From an uncultured Clostridia bacterium (lineage in GTDB: Bacteria; Bacillota; Clostridia; Christensenellales; Pumilibacteraceae), in assembly GCA_947086925.1 (NCBI GenBank), contig CAMUAL010000016.1, positions 1-40,101 on the forward strand: a stretch of DNA of 40,101 bases, given 5' to 3'. Positions 32,759-39,882 of the stretch are shown here, piece after piece. The position numbers and the translations under genes were made by a program. A model generated the notes under the pieces. That model was not told the origin of the DNA and did not search any database. It worked only from the letters and a program-made list of their open reading frames with translations. Numbering within the stretch: the first letter of the stretch is position 1; the number at the start of each line of letters is the position of its first letter.

Positions 32759-33519
32759 TATTTCAGCTTACCCGCTTTTTTGAGCTCGCGCGCGATAATC
32801 ATGCCTATAAGCGAGCCGATAAAGCAAACCGCGATTACGGCAACGGTAATGCCGGCTATAACGCCCGCATTGCCGCCTCCTATAAACATCGATACCGCCG
32901 CTTTCTCGGTTCCGCTCACCGAATAAAACACGTTGTAATACATATAAAGCAAAGGAATGGTAAGCGGCATGTAAAGCGTTCCGGCAAACACGCACGCCCA
33001 ATCGTTCTTGTAGCCGCGGAATATAAGCAAAGCGAGTGCTTCCGCAACGAGCGCGCACACCGTTATGAGCACCATGGGCGGAAACATGAACACAAGAAAA
33101 ACCGATATAAACACCGACTGCAAGATTAAAGCAAACGGCTTACGCACCTTCATAATGCCGATTACGGGAAACAGCGAAAACTGCAAACCGAGTCCGAGCT
33201 GAATTATTCCGAACAGCGGCACGTTTACAAGTAGCGGCATAATCGCGCCCGTAACGAGCGTGCACGCCGTAATTACGGCAAGAAAAACAATATCGCGTAT
33301 TTTGTACTTTTTAAACACGCTCTTGCCGCCGTCCGCACTTGCTTTTTCGCCGTCCGCACTGTTTTCGGAATTGTCGCCAACGGATTGCGCCGACGATGCG
33401 CTTGCCGCAAGTTCTTCCGTTTTGCGTTCTTCCTCTATATGTTCCCGCGTCTGTTCTTCTTCCGCGCTCTCTATAAGTTCGGATATGGCGTCCCTACGCT
33501 TGCTTTGTTCTTCGCTCAT
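32758..33519 (-). CDS. ECF substrate-binding (S) component, MptD/Trep_Strep-like, 253 aa
   Basis: After an acidic Ser/Ala/Glu-rich tail (residues 1 to about 68) come six hydrophobic segments beginning KIRDIVFLAVITACTLVTGA, a pattern of the Trep_Strep/MptD group of S components. It determines the transported compound, which cannot be read from sequence; neighbours and the iron-type regulator upstream favour a metal complex or cofactor. ATGA overlap with the preceding ABC gene. The long acidic N-terminus is unusual for the family. Confidence 0.8.
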   Translation of the reverse strand: MSEEQSKRRDAISELIESAEEEQTREHIEEERKTEELAASASSAQSVGDNSENSADGEKASADGGKSVFKKYKIRDIVFLAVITACTLVTGAIMPLLVNVPLFGIIQLGLGLQFSLFPVIGIMKVRKPFALILQSVFISVFLVFMFPPMVLITVCALVAEALALLIFRGYKNDWACVFAGTLYMPLTIPLLYMYYNVFYSVSGTEKAAVSMFIGGGNAGVIAGITVAVIAVCFIGSLIGMIIARELKKAGKLK

Positions 33520-35204
33520 TCCGTCACCTCCGCCATTCTTCCGTTTTCAACCTTGTAAATTCTGTCGGCAATAGCCATTGTAGATTCGCGGTGTGAAACA
33601 AGAATAATGCTTTTTCTGCTCTTTTGTTCTTTTAAGGTTTTAAGTATTATACCCTCGTTAATGCTGTCTACGTTGCTCGTAGGCTCGTCTAAAAGTATAA
33701 GCTCCGCGGCCTTTAAAAACGCGCGCGCAAGTCCGATTCTCTGCTTTTCTCCCGCCGAAAGATTGTCGCCGAGCGCACCCGCGCTTGTTTTGTAACCTTC
33801 GGGCAACGTCATTATAAAGTCGTGTACGGAAGCAAGGCGGCACGCGTTTTCCATTTCCTCTTGCGTAGCGTCGGGCTTGGCGATTTTAAGATTATCCTCT
33901 ATGCTTTCGTCGAATAAATAAGTGCTTTGACTCACCATTGTCACGTTGTCGAGAAGATTGCCCGAATTTATACCGTCAACGTCTGTTCCGTTATAAGCAA
34001 TCGTTCCGCTTCCCTTTTGCCAAAAACGCAATAACAGCTTTAAAAACGTGGATTTGCCGCAACCGCTCTCGCCAACGATTCCTATAATCTCGCCTTTTTC
34101 GGCGTGCATTTTTATATCTGACAGCACCTCGGCATTGCCGTCGTACGAAAACGACAAATCGGAAACGCTTAAATTTTCGTACTCTATGTTTTCGCCGTTC
34201 TTCACTTCGGTTACCGCGGGAGTTTCGGCAAGCAAGTTAAGCACTCTGTCGCCGCTTGCAAACGTCTGAGTCAAATTCCCCGGCAACGCCGAAACGGCAA
34301 TCACGGGGCCGAAAGACCCGAACACAGCCACAACGCCTATTATCATTCTGCCTGCCGAGAGCATATCGAAATGCACAAGAACTATTCCTATGACAAGCGT
34401 CAGAATTATAAACAGCGAAACGGTCAGCTCGGTTGCCGCCGCCGCGCGAACGGTGTTATGCTTCATCTTCTTTGTTTCTTTAAGAAGAATATCGCTGCGG
34501 CGGTTCACTTCGGTTTCGCGCATACTGCCGGCGTTATTCAAAACGATTTCTTTTATGCCCTTTATGCTGTCGAGAAAGTATGCGTTAAAGCTCGCAAACT
34601 CCGCGCGATAATTAACGCCGCTCTCTTTGAGTCTGCCCGACGAAACGAGCGGAACGATTATTCCTATCGCAATATAAGCGACGAGAGCCGCAAGGGCAAG
34701 ATACCAACTCGACACAAACCCAACAAACAGGAACACCGCCGCCGATACAATCACCGCAATGCAAACCGGCGAAACGGTGTGTGCGTAAAACACTTCGAGC
34801 GTTTCTATATCGCTCGTAATCATTGCTATAATACTGCCCTTTTGCTTGCTTTCGAGCTTAGCGGGGCAAAGAGTGCGCAATGCGCCGAATATCTTGTCGC
34901 GCAGAACCGCCAAAAGTTTGAACGCGATAAAATGGTTGCCGTACTGCTCGAAGTATCTGAGTACGCCCCTTAAAACGCCGCAACCGACGGTAAGCCCTAT
35001 AATGAGAGGATACGACATTGCTACCACTTCGCCGAGAGCCTTTACGACTCCCACCGCTCCGAATACGGTTACGCCCATTGCGCATATAAAACCCAAACTG
35101 CCGTTTATTACAGCCAAAATCATTACGTACGCCAAGCTTCCGAGCAAAAGAACAAGTCTTGCCATTATATTTGCGCCGCTTCTTCTCGACTTAATCTTAC
35201 TCAT
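33516..35204 (-). CDS. ABC transporter, exporter fold, second subunit (CydC-like), 562 aa
   Basis: Six membrane helices (about 1-320) precede an ATPase domain with Walker A GESGCGKST, signature LSAGEKQR, Walker B LILLDEPTSNVD and the switch histidine in LVSHRES. It overlaps the partner gene by ATGA, so the two form a heterodimer. The glycine-to-alanine change in the signature (LSAGE) is usual in one half of asymmetric pairs. CydDC (thiol/heme related) and YbtPQ/IrtAB (siderophore import) share this fold; the neighbourhood favours the latter kind, but sequence alone does not decide. Confidence 0.88.
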   Translation of the reverse strand: MSKIKSRRSGANIMARLVLLLGSLAYVMILAVINGSLGFICAMGVTVFGAVGVVKALGEVVAMSYPLIIGLTVGCGVLRGVLRYFEQYGNHFIAFKLLAVLRDKIFGALRTLCPAKLESKQKGSIIAMITSDIETLEVFYAHTVSPVCIAVIVSAAVFLFVGFVSSWYLALAALVAYIAIGIIVPLVSSGRLKESGVNYRAEFASFNAYFLDSIKGIKEIVLNNAGSMRETEVNRRSDILLKETKKMKHNTVRAAAATELTVSLFIILTLVIGIVLVHFDMLSAGRMIIGVVAVFGSFGPVIAVSALPGNLTQTFASGDRVLNLLAETPAVTEVKNGENIEYENLSVSDLSFSYDGNAEVLSDIKMHAEKGEIIGIVGESGCGKSTFLKLLLRFWQKGSGTIAYNGTDVDGINSGNLLDNVTMVSQSTYLFDESIEDNLKIAKPDATQEEMENACRLASVHDFIMTLPEGYKTSAGALGDNLSAGEKQRIGLARAFLKAAELILLDEPTSNVDSINEGIILKTLKEQKSRKSIILVSHRESTMAIADRIYKVENGRMAEVTE

Positions 35205-36928
35205 GCCGTCACCTCCGCATATCCCCGTTCGAGATTTTTCTGTGCGGTGAACAGCTTTTCGTAGCCGCGCTTCTCGGTCATTAAACGCGCATGAGTTCCG
35301 CTCTCTTTAACTTCGCCGCTTTCCATAAAGTAAATTCCGTCGGCGGGCACTACGTTTGCCAAACGATGAGAAATAACTATAACGCTTTTGCTTTCCGAAA
35401 GCGTTTTTATGTTACGCATTATAATCGTCTCGCTTTCAACGTCTATATTACTCGTCGCCTCGTCGAATACGTATATATCCTTGTCGGCAACGAGATTAAC
35501 GGCTAATGCAAGACGCTGTTTCTGTCCGCCCGAAATGTTGTTTGCGTCCTCGGCAATCACCTTGTCGAGTCCTCCGTTTTCCCGTATGAAGCTTGCAAGA
35601 TTCACCTTGTCGAGCGCGTCGTAAATTTGTTCGTCGGTTACCGCGCCGTTAGCAAGCATAAAGTTTTCGCGCACCGTCTGATTGAAGATATAGGTGTTGT
35701 AGCCCACAACCGCCAAGTGAGAGTAATAGCTCTCGCGCGAAAGTCTGTCAAGCGGAACTCCGCCCACGGTAATCTCGCCCGTCTTTGGTCTGAGCGCGCC
35801 CACGAGCATATTGACAACGGTAGACTTTCCGCAACCGCTCTCGCCGACAATCGCCGTCATGCCTTTTTCGGGGAACGTCATGTTTATTCCGCAAAGCACG
35901 TCTCGCTTTCCGTCGTAAGAAAAAGTCACGCCGCTTAATTTAATCTCTCTGCCGCTCACCTGCTCATTGCCCCAAACGGGGTCGGGAGTGTTTAGTAAAG
36001 ATATAATCTTTTTGCCCGCGCTCGCGCCGTTCATGGCAACGTGAAACGCCGAACCGAACGAGCGGAGCGGCAGGAAAAATTCCACCGCGACAAGACACAG
36101 AAACAGCGCGCCGACGGGATTCAGTTCTCCGTATGCCGCGCCGCTTACGGCAAGGGCGATTCCCGCGCCCGCACCGCCGTATGCAACCAAATCCATTATG
36201 GTGGTGCTTGCAAGCTGCATAACAAGCACTTTCATTGTGATTTTGCGGAACTCCTCCGCACTCTCGTTCATCTTATCGTGATACTCTCTGTCGGCTTTGA
36301 ATATCTTCAATTCCTTCAATCCCTGCACGCAGTCCAAAAACTTATCGCCCATAGAAGTGTATTTGCCCCAATATTTTGCGAAAATCTTTTTTGCGTACTT
36401 GCTCACCGCCACTATCGAAACGGGAATAAGCGGCACGCATGCAAGAAGCACAAGCGCGGTGCGCCAATCAATCCACACGCAGATTGCAAACAAAATCACG
36501 GGCGCAAGCATTGAAAAAAAGAACTGCGGCAAATAACTCGAATAATACAGGTCGAGCTGTTCCACCCCTTCCATGCCCACCTGAGTGAGTCCCGCCATGC
36601 TCATTCCGTCGGCAGACTTAACCCCGAGCTTTACTATTTTGTCGTACGCCCTCTTGCGCAAATCCTTTTTAACCTTGCGCCCGAGCATGTCTTTAACGTC
36701 GCCCGTAAGACGCGTCATAACATAGCGCAAAATCACGCCCGCCGCCGCGCCTATTGCGGGATACAGATAATCGAGCGGTTGAGCTCCGTTTAAAACGAGA
36801 TAAACCGCATAGCAAATTGCGGCGGTTATTCCCACGTTTGCGATAAGCCCGAACGCCTGCAACAAAACCGCAATGAATATGTACTTTTTATTCTTGCCTA
36901 TAAGACCGAACAGCTCTTTATCTATCAA
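35201..36928 (-). CDS. ABC transporter, exporter fold, first subunit (CydD-like), 575 aa
   Basis: An N-terminal six-helix domain (about 1-310) is followed by an ATPase with Walker A GESGCGKST, signature ISGGQKQR, Walker B IYVFDEATSNID and ISHRLANV. This is the active-signature half of the heterodimer. Its ATG lies 11 bases inside the preceding cysteine-rich protein gene and its stop overlaps the next start, so the three genes are translationally coupled. Type-IV exporter-fold ABC subunits beside ECF genes are common in Bacillota metal-uptake-like clusters. Confidence 0.88.
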   Translation of the reverse strand: MIDKELFGLIGKNKKYIFIAVLLQAFGLIANVGITAAICYAVYLVLNGAQPLDYLYPAIGAAAGVILRYVMTRLTGDVKDMLGRKVKKDLRKRAYDKIVKLGVKSADGMSMAGLTQVGMEGVEQLDLYYSSYLPQFFFSMLAPVILFAICVWIDWRTALVLLACVPLIPVSIVAVSKYAKKIFAKYWGKYTSMGDKFLDCVQGLKELKIFKADREYHDKMNESAEEFRKITMKVLVMQLASTTIMDLVAYGGAGAGIALAVSGAAYGELNPVGALFLCLVAVEFFLPLRSFGSAFHVAMNGASAGKKIISLLNTPDPVWGNEQVSGREIKLSGVTFSYDGKRDVLCGINMTFPEKGMTAIVGESGCGKSTVVNMLVGALRPKTGEITVGGVPLDRLSRESYYSHLAVVGYNTYIFNQTVRENFMLANGAVTDEQIYDALDKVNLASFIRENGGLDKVIAEDANNISGGQKQRLALAVNLVADKDIYVFDEATSNIDVESETIIMRNIKTLSESKSVIVISHRLANVVPADGIYFMESGEVKESGTHARLMTEKRGYEKLFTAQKNLERGYAEVTA

Positions 36929-37277
36929 GGTTTTTCGCCTCCCGTTTGCGTTTTTTCTTATACTTTATCATTTGCGTAACGTGCGATAACGCAAATATCG
37001 GGTGCGTAAATATCATTCGCGGACCAGAGTATTTCATTACCGCTTTTATTTTGTCGCGCATCTCCGGCTTGTAGCAGTGAATCACGCAAAACGAACAGAA
37101 TTTTTTGTTTTCCTTAAACGGACACATTTTAAGCCTGTATAGCGCGTACTCGGTAAGTTCGGCACACTCGGGGCATACTTGCCCGCCCTTCGTTTTATGC
37201 TTGCCGCGGCAGTGTTTTTTAATCATTACGGGAATAAGCCTGTTTTCCTTTTCCCACGCTTTAAGCTTGTTGCGCAT
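36918..37277 (-). CDS. Cysteine-rich YgbA-like (NO-responsive family) protein, 119 aa
   Basis: Conserved blocks match the YgbA / nitrous-oxide-stimulated-promoter family: IPVMIKKHCRGKHK near residues 15-28, VCPECAELTEYALYRLKMCPF near 34-54, FCSFCVIHCYKPEMRDKIKAVMKYSGPRM. Eight cysteines (25, 35, 38, 52, 61, 64, 69 counted from the ATG, among them) suggest a metal or Fe-S site. E. coli YgbA is linked to recovery from nitrosative stress. AGGA lies eight bases before the ATG. It opens the ABC/ECF operon. Confidence 0.85.
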   Translation of the reverse strand: MRNKLKAWEKENRLIPVMIKKHCRGKHKTKGGQVCPECAELTEYALYRLKMCPFKENKKFCSFCVIHCYKPEMRDKIKAVMKYSGPRMIFTHPIFALSHVTQMIKYKKKRKREAKNLDR

Positions 37278-37318
37278 TTATCCGTCCTGTTAGTTGTCGC
37301 TTACGCGGCGGTAAAAAT

Positions 37319-37344
37319 AAGCGCGGTTAAATTAAACCACGCTT
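37319..37344. terminator. Hairpin at the transcription start of the ABC/ECF operon
   Basis: AAGCG..GGTT and AACC..CGCTT pair around an AT loop. On the minus strand TTATTTTT follows. It may terminate the regulator gene's transcript. Because the promoter at 37348-37376 would start RNA near 37341, the same hairpin forms at the very 5' end of the operon mRNA. Confidence 0.5.
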
Positions 37345-37347
37345 AAT

Positions 37348-37376
37348 ATTATAATATTCGATAATTATTCTGTCAA
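37348..37376 (-). promoter_or_regulatory. Consensus promoter of the ABC/ECF operon
   Basis: A perfect TTGACA (37371-37376) and a perfect TATAAT (37348-37353) are 17 bases apart on the minus strand. It is the strongest promoter-like sequence in the window. The leader to the YgbA-like gene is about 65 bases and begins with the hairpin at 37319-37344. Confidence 0.8.
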
Positions 37377-37382
37377 ATGTTC

Positions 37383-37398
37383 GTTAGCAATAACTAAC
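37383..37398. promoter_or_regulatory. GTTAG-N6-CTAAC palindrome, candidate iron-regulator site A
   Basis: GTTAG (37383-37387) and CTAAC (37394-37398) face each other around six bases. It lies 6 bases upstream of the -35 of the ABC/ECF promoter and overlaps the regulator's stop codon. Related palindromes occur at 37984 and 38124. DtxR-family operators share the GTTAG/CTAAC core. Confidence 0.45.
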
Positions 37399-37762
37399 CG
37401 TTTTTTACGAATTTTTTGAGAGTTTCGAACAGTTCGGGGGTAATTACGTGCTCTATGCGGCATGCATTTTCTTCGGCAAGAGAGCGACTCGCTCCCGCCA
37501 TTTCAAGCAATTTGGTTATAACGGTGTGACGCTCGTAAATAGCTTCGGCGTGCTTTTTGCCCTCGGCGGTAAAGTTTATTTCGCCGCTCTGCTCCATTGT
37601 TATGTAACCTTTGCCAACAAGCAGATTGACTCCGCGCGAAACGCTTGCCCGCGAATACCCGAGTTCTTCGGCTATATTCACCGAATGAACCGAGGAATTG
37701 TTCTTTTTAAGCAAGAGTATCGTTTCGAGATACATTTCTTCCGATTCTCTGTATTTAACCAT
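37394..37762 (-). CDS. DtxR-family regulator with iron-type metal ligands, 122 aa
   Basis: A winged helix-turn-helix (about 1-65: VNIAEELGYSRASVSRGVNLL) is joined to a dimerisation domain. Numbered from ATG 37762, M10, H79, C101, E104 and H105 match the DtxR primary and ancillary ligands (M10, H79, C102, E105, H106), not the Asp-containing set of manganese MntR. There is no SH3 extension, as in short family members. A TTG three codons earlier is less likely because AGGGG would abut it. It lies upstream of the ABC/ECF operon and probably represses metal uptake when iron is bound; targets are inferred. Confidence 0.88.
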   Translation of the reverse strand: MVKYRESEEMYLETILLLKKNNSSVHSVNIAEELGYSRASVSRGVNLLVGKGYITMEQSGEINFTAEGKKHAEAIYERHTVITKLLEMAGASRSLAEENACRIEHVITPELFETLKKFVKNG

Positions 37763-37799
37763 ATGCGCCAACCCCTACCTTTTACATACATTATAATTC

Positions 37800-37828
37800 A
37801 TTATAATTCATTTGTACGCATTTGTAAA
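37800..37828 (-). promoter_or_regulatory. Promoter of the DtxR-family regulator
   Basis: TTTACA (37823-37828) and TATAAT (37800-37805) are 17 bases apart on the minus strand. A second TATAAT lies ten bases downstream within a tandem 10-bp repeat (37790-37799, 37800-37809), suggesting overlapping promoters or a binding site for the regulator itself. Confidence 0.6.
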
Positions 37829-37835
37829 GTGCTTT

Positions 37836-37967
37836 TTATTCGGCGCATTTAAGTGCTTCCACCATGTTTATTTTCTTGTTCTTGCGCGACACGAGCAATC
37901 CCACAATAAGCGACACACCGAATGTAAGCAGTAAGCTTACGCAGTACGTAAGTGCCCCTATAATCAT
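37836..37967 (-). pseudogene. C-terminal relic of an FtsX-like ABC permease, 43 codons
   Basis: From ATG 37967 the frame reads a final membrane helix (LLLTFGVSLIVGLLV) and the ending KKINMVEALKCAE, which is the standard terminus of FtsX/MacB-type permeases of Clostridia. The frame continues upstream for a few codons (LTQYELK) to a TAG. The rest of the roughly 800-residue permease and its ATPase are absent. It is best read as a truncated gene, possibly removed by deletion or rearrangement; expression as a micro-protein is less likely. Confidence 0.6.
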
Positions 37968-37983
37968 TTTAAGCTCGTATTGT

Positions 37984-37999
37984 GTTAGCACATGCTAAC
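37984..37999. promoter_or_regulatory. GTTAGCA-N2-TGCTAAC palindrome, candidate iron-regulator site B
   Basis: GTTAGCA and TGCTAAC are perfect reverse complements with a two-base centre. It lies just upstream of the FtsX relic and about 155 bases upstream of the regulator's promoter. It is the best of three similar palindromes near the DtxR-type gene. Confidence 0.45.
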
Positions 38000-38015
38000 G
38001 ATTTTGCAAAATATT

Positions 38016-38032
38016 CGGGCGCATTGCGCCCG
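38016..38032. terminator. GC-rich 7-bp triloop hairpin
   Basis: CGGGCGC and GCGCCCG pair around ATT. Only a weak T-rich stretch (ATATTTTG) follows on the minus strand. It may be a weak terminator or protein site. Otherwise 38000-38194 contains only palindrome C and no gene. Confidence 0.35.
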
Positions 38033-38123
38033 TGTAATAATTATCCGTTTTTCGGCACCCGCCTTAAAGCACGAATACAGCCTATTAAAGCAAGCTCGCC
38101 GTACAGCAGTTACATAACGTCTT

Positions 38124-38139
38124 GTTAGCCACTGCTTAC
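38124..38139. promoter_or_regulatory. GTTAGC-N4-GCTTAC imperfect palindrome, candidate site C
   Basis: The left arm matches sites A and B (GTTAGC); the right arm has one mismatch to a perfect palindrome. It lies between the LRR gene's terminator and the FtsX relic. Support comes only from likeness to sites A and B. Confidence 0.3.
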
Positions 38140-38194
38140 AAACATTTTAACTCATGCGCGATTATTTGTCAAGAAGTAGAAATGTTTTTTTCGC

Positions 38195-38225
38195 AAAAAA
38201 AGCGACCGCTTTTCTCGGTCGCTTT
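38195..38225 (-). terminator. Terminator of the 38241-39743 LRR gene
   Basis: AGCGACCG (38201-38208) and CGGTCGCT (38216-38223) form a perfect 8-bp stem; on the minus strand a run of T residues follows (38200-38195). It lies 15 bases beyond the stop codon. Confidence 0.9.
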
Positions 38226-38240
38226 CGTAATGCTCGAAGT

Positions 38241-39743
38241 CTATTTGGGTCTGCGCTCGAAACTGCGCATTGCGTCATTTTCGGTAAACAATGCGGCGGC
38301 GGCCGCGGGCTTTTTTAGTTTTACGGGTTTTAAGTCGTTATTATACAAATCGTGCATAAACCAATATTTTGGCGCAAGGAATTTTGCGGAAGTCAGAGGT
38401 ACGTGATAAAACGCGTTTTCGCCTATAAACCGCAGACTTTCGGGAAATTCTATTTCGGTCAAGCTTTCGCAACCGGCAAAAGCCCACTCGTCGATTTTTT
38501 CGACTTTATCGCCTATTGTCACCGATTGAAGTTTTTTGCAGTCCATAAACGCGCTGTTGCCTATAACAATCAGACTGTCGGGGAGTTTTACCGTGCGTAG
38601 TCCCGAAAACATGGAAAACGAAAACTCTTTTAATTCGGTCACGCCCTCGGGAACCGATAAATACGTAAGCTCGTCGTTTTCGGTAAACGCGCCGCCCGCG
38701 ATTATTTTTACGCTTCCGTCTTTGGGAATATCGCTCGGACTGCACCCCGCCACAAGCGTTCCCGTTGCAATCTCTATAATGCAGTCGTTTTTTGATTCGT
38801 AATATTTGTTGTCACGGTGTACGGTAAGTCTACGTAAGTTCTCGCAGTCGGAAAACACGCACCCCCCGATTTTCTCGATAAACGGGGGGACTTCGAACGA
38901 CCTTATTGACTTTATGCCGCCGAACGCGCCGTCGGAAAACGCCGTCACGCTTCCGTCCGAAGGAATCTCGAAGTCGGGCGTTGCCTGCAACAGAGTTTTG
39001 TTTTTTATATCTATAAGGCAGTTGCCCGCAACTTTGTAATTTTCGTTTCCCGCCGCAACTTCTATCTTCGTAAGCTTGGAACAATATCCGAACGCGGTTG
39101 CGCCTATTTCTTTAACCCCCTTGCCTATATGCACAAATTCAAGCTGTTCGCAGTTATGAAACGCATCGTCGCCTATAAACGTAACGCCGTCGTGTAAATT
39201 CAGTTCGCGAATTGAGCACGCGCAAAACGCACCGCGCCCTATATAAGTTACCGAATCGGGAATTTTAAGCGCGTTTATTTTTACGCAGTCGGTAAACGCG
39301 TCGCGCCCGATTTTTTGTATTCCCTCGTTTAAAGTAAGTTCGGCTATTTCCGAGCAACTTTCGAACGCGTTTTCGCTTATCTCTTTAACGCCGCTCGGAA
39401 TCGTGAGCTTTTTCAGCGATTCGCAGTATGCAAACGCGCTTTCGCCTATCGCGGTAAGCGACTGCGGCAGAACTATATCCGTTAAAGCGGAACAGCCGTA
39501 AAACGCTTCTTTGCCGATAAATTCGAGCGAATCCGGAAGATTTATCTTTTTCAGCTTTTTGCAACTTGAAAACGCGCTTTCGCCTATTTCCTTTATTCCG
39601 TTCGGCAAAATAACTTCGGTAACGGTTTCGTTTGCGACAAAAGCCGTTTCGCCTATTTCGGTAACCGAGTCGGGTACGGTAACAATTTGCTCCTTGCCCG
39701 AATAATAGTCAAGCACTCCGTTTTCTATATCGAAATCATCCAT
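38241..39743 (-). CDS. BspA-type leucine-rich-repeat protein without signal peptide, 500 aa
   Basis: ATG 39743 is chosen because AGAGGTG precedes it and the protein then starts at the first repeat (MDDFDIENGVLDYYSGKEQ). At least a dozen LRR_5 units of about 23 residues follow, with the signature 'L-P-x-x-[LV]-x-x-IG-x-x-AF-x-x-C'. Two longer units near the middle (NENYKVAGNCLIDIKNKTLL and KYYESKNDCIIEIATGTLVAG) carry an island insertion. Unlike the LRR proteins of the opp operon it lacks a signal peptide or membrane helix, so it is probably cytoplasmic or leaves by an unknown route. It is a single-gene transcript. Confidence 0.88.
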   Translation of the reverse strand: MDDFDIENGVLDYYSGKEQIVTVPDSVTEIGETAFVANETVTEVILPNGIKEIGESAFSSCKKLKKINLPDSLEFIGKEAFYGCSALTDIVLPQSLTAIGESAFAYCESLKKLTIPSGVKEISENAFESCSEIAELTLNEGIQKIGRDAFTDCVKINALKIPDSVTYIGRGAFCACSIRELNLHDGVTFIGDDAFHNCEQLEFVHIGKGVKEIGATAFGYCSKLTKIEVAAGNENYKVAGNCLIDIKNKTLLQATPDFEIPSDGSVTAFSDGAFGGIKSIRSFEVPPFIEKIGGCVFSDCENLRRLTVHRDNKYYESKNDCIIEIATGTLVAGCSPSDIPKDGSVKIIAGGAFTENDELTYLSVPEGVTELKEFSFSMFSGLRTVKLPDSLIVIGNSAFMDCKKLQSVTIGDKVEKIDEWAFAGCESLTEIEFPESLRFIGENAFYHVPLTSAKFLAPKYWFMHDLYNNDLKPVKLKKPAAAAALFTENDAMRSFERRPK

Positions 39744-39809
39744 TTTTTTCACCTCTGATATTTTCCTTGTTTTTCGGGTATGCCGGATTATAAGCCGCCC
39801 TTTTATTAT

Positions 39810-39839
39810 ATTATACCATACCGAGTTTAAAAAGCGCAA
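39810..39839 (-). promoter_or_regulatory. Probable promoter of the LRR gene
   Basis: A perfect TATAAT (39810-39815, minus strand) has only a weak TTGCGC -35 (39834-39839) 18 bases upstream. The -35 lies in the terminator hairpin of the preceding ABC gene. Confidence 0.4.
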
Positions 39840-39859
39840 CCGCTAAGGTCGCGCTTTTT
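39829..39859. terminator. Bidirectional terminator after the right-edge ABC gene
   Basis: AAAAAGCGC (39829-39837) and GCGCTTTTT (39851-39859) form a 9-bp stem with A and T runs on both sides, so it works in either direction. It ends the minus-strand ABC gene at 39883. Confidence 0.8.
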
Positions 39860-39882
39860 GTTTCGGTTCGTTGTTTTTAACG

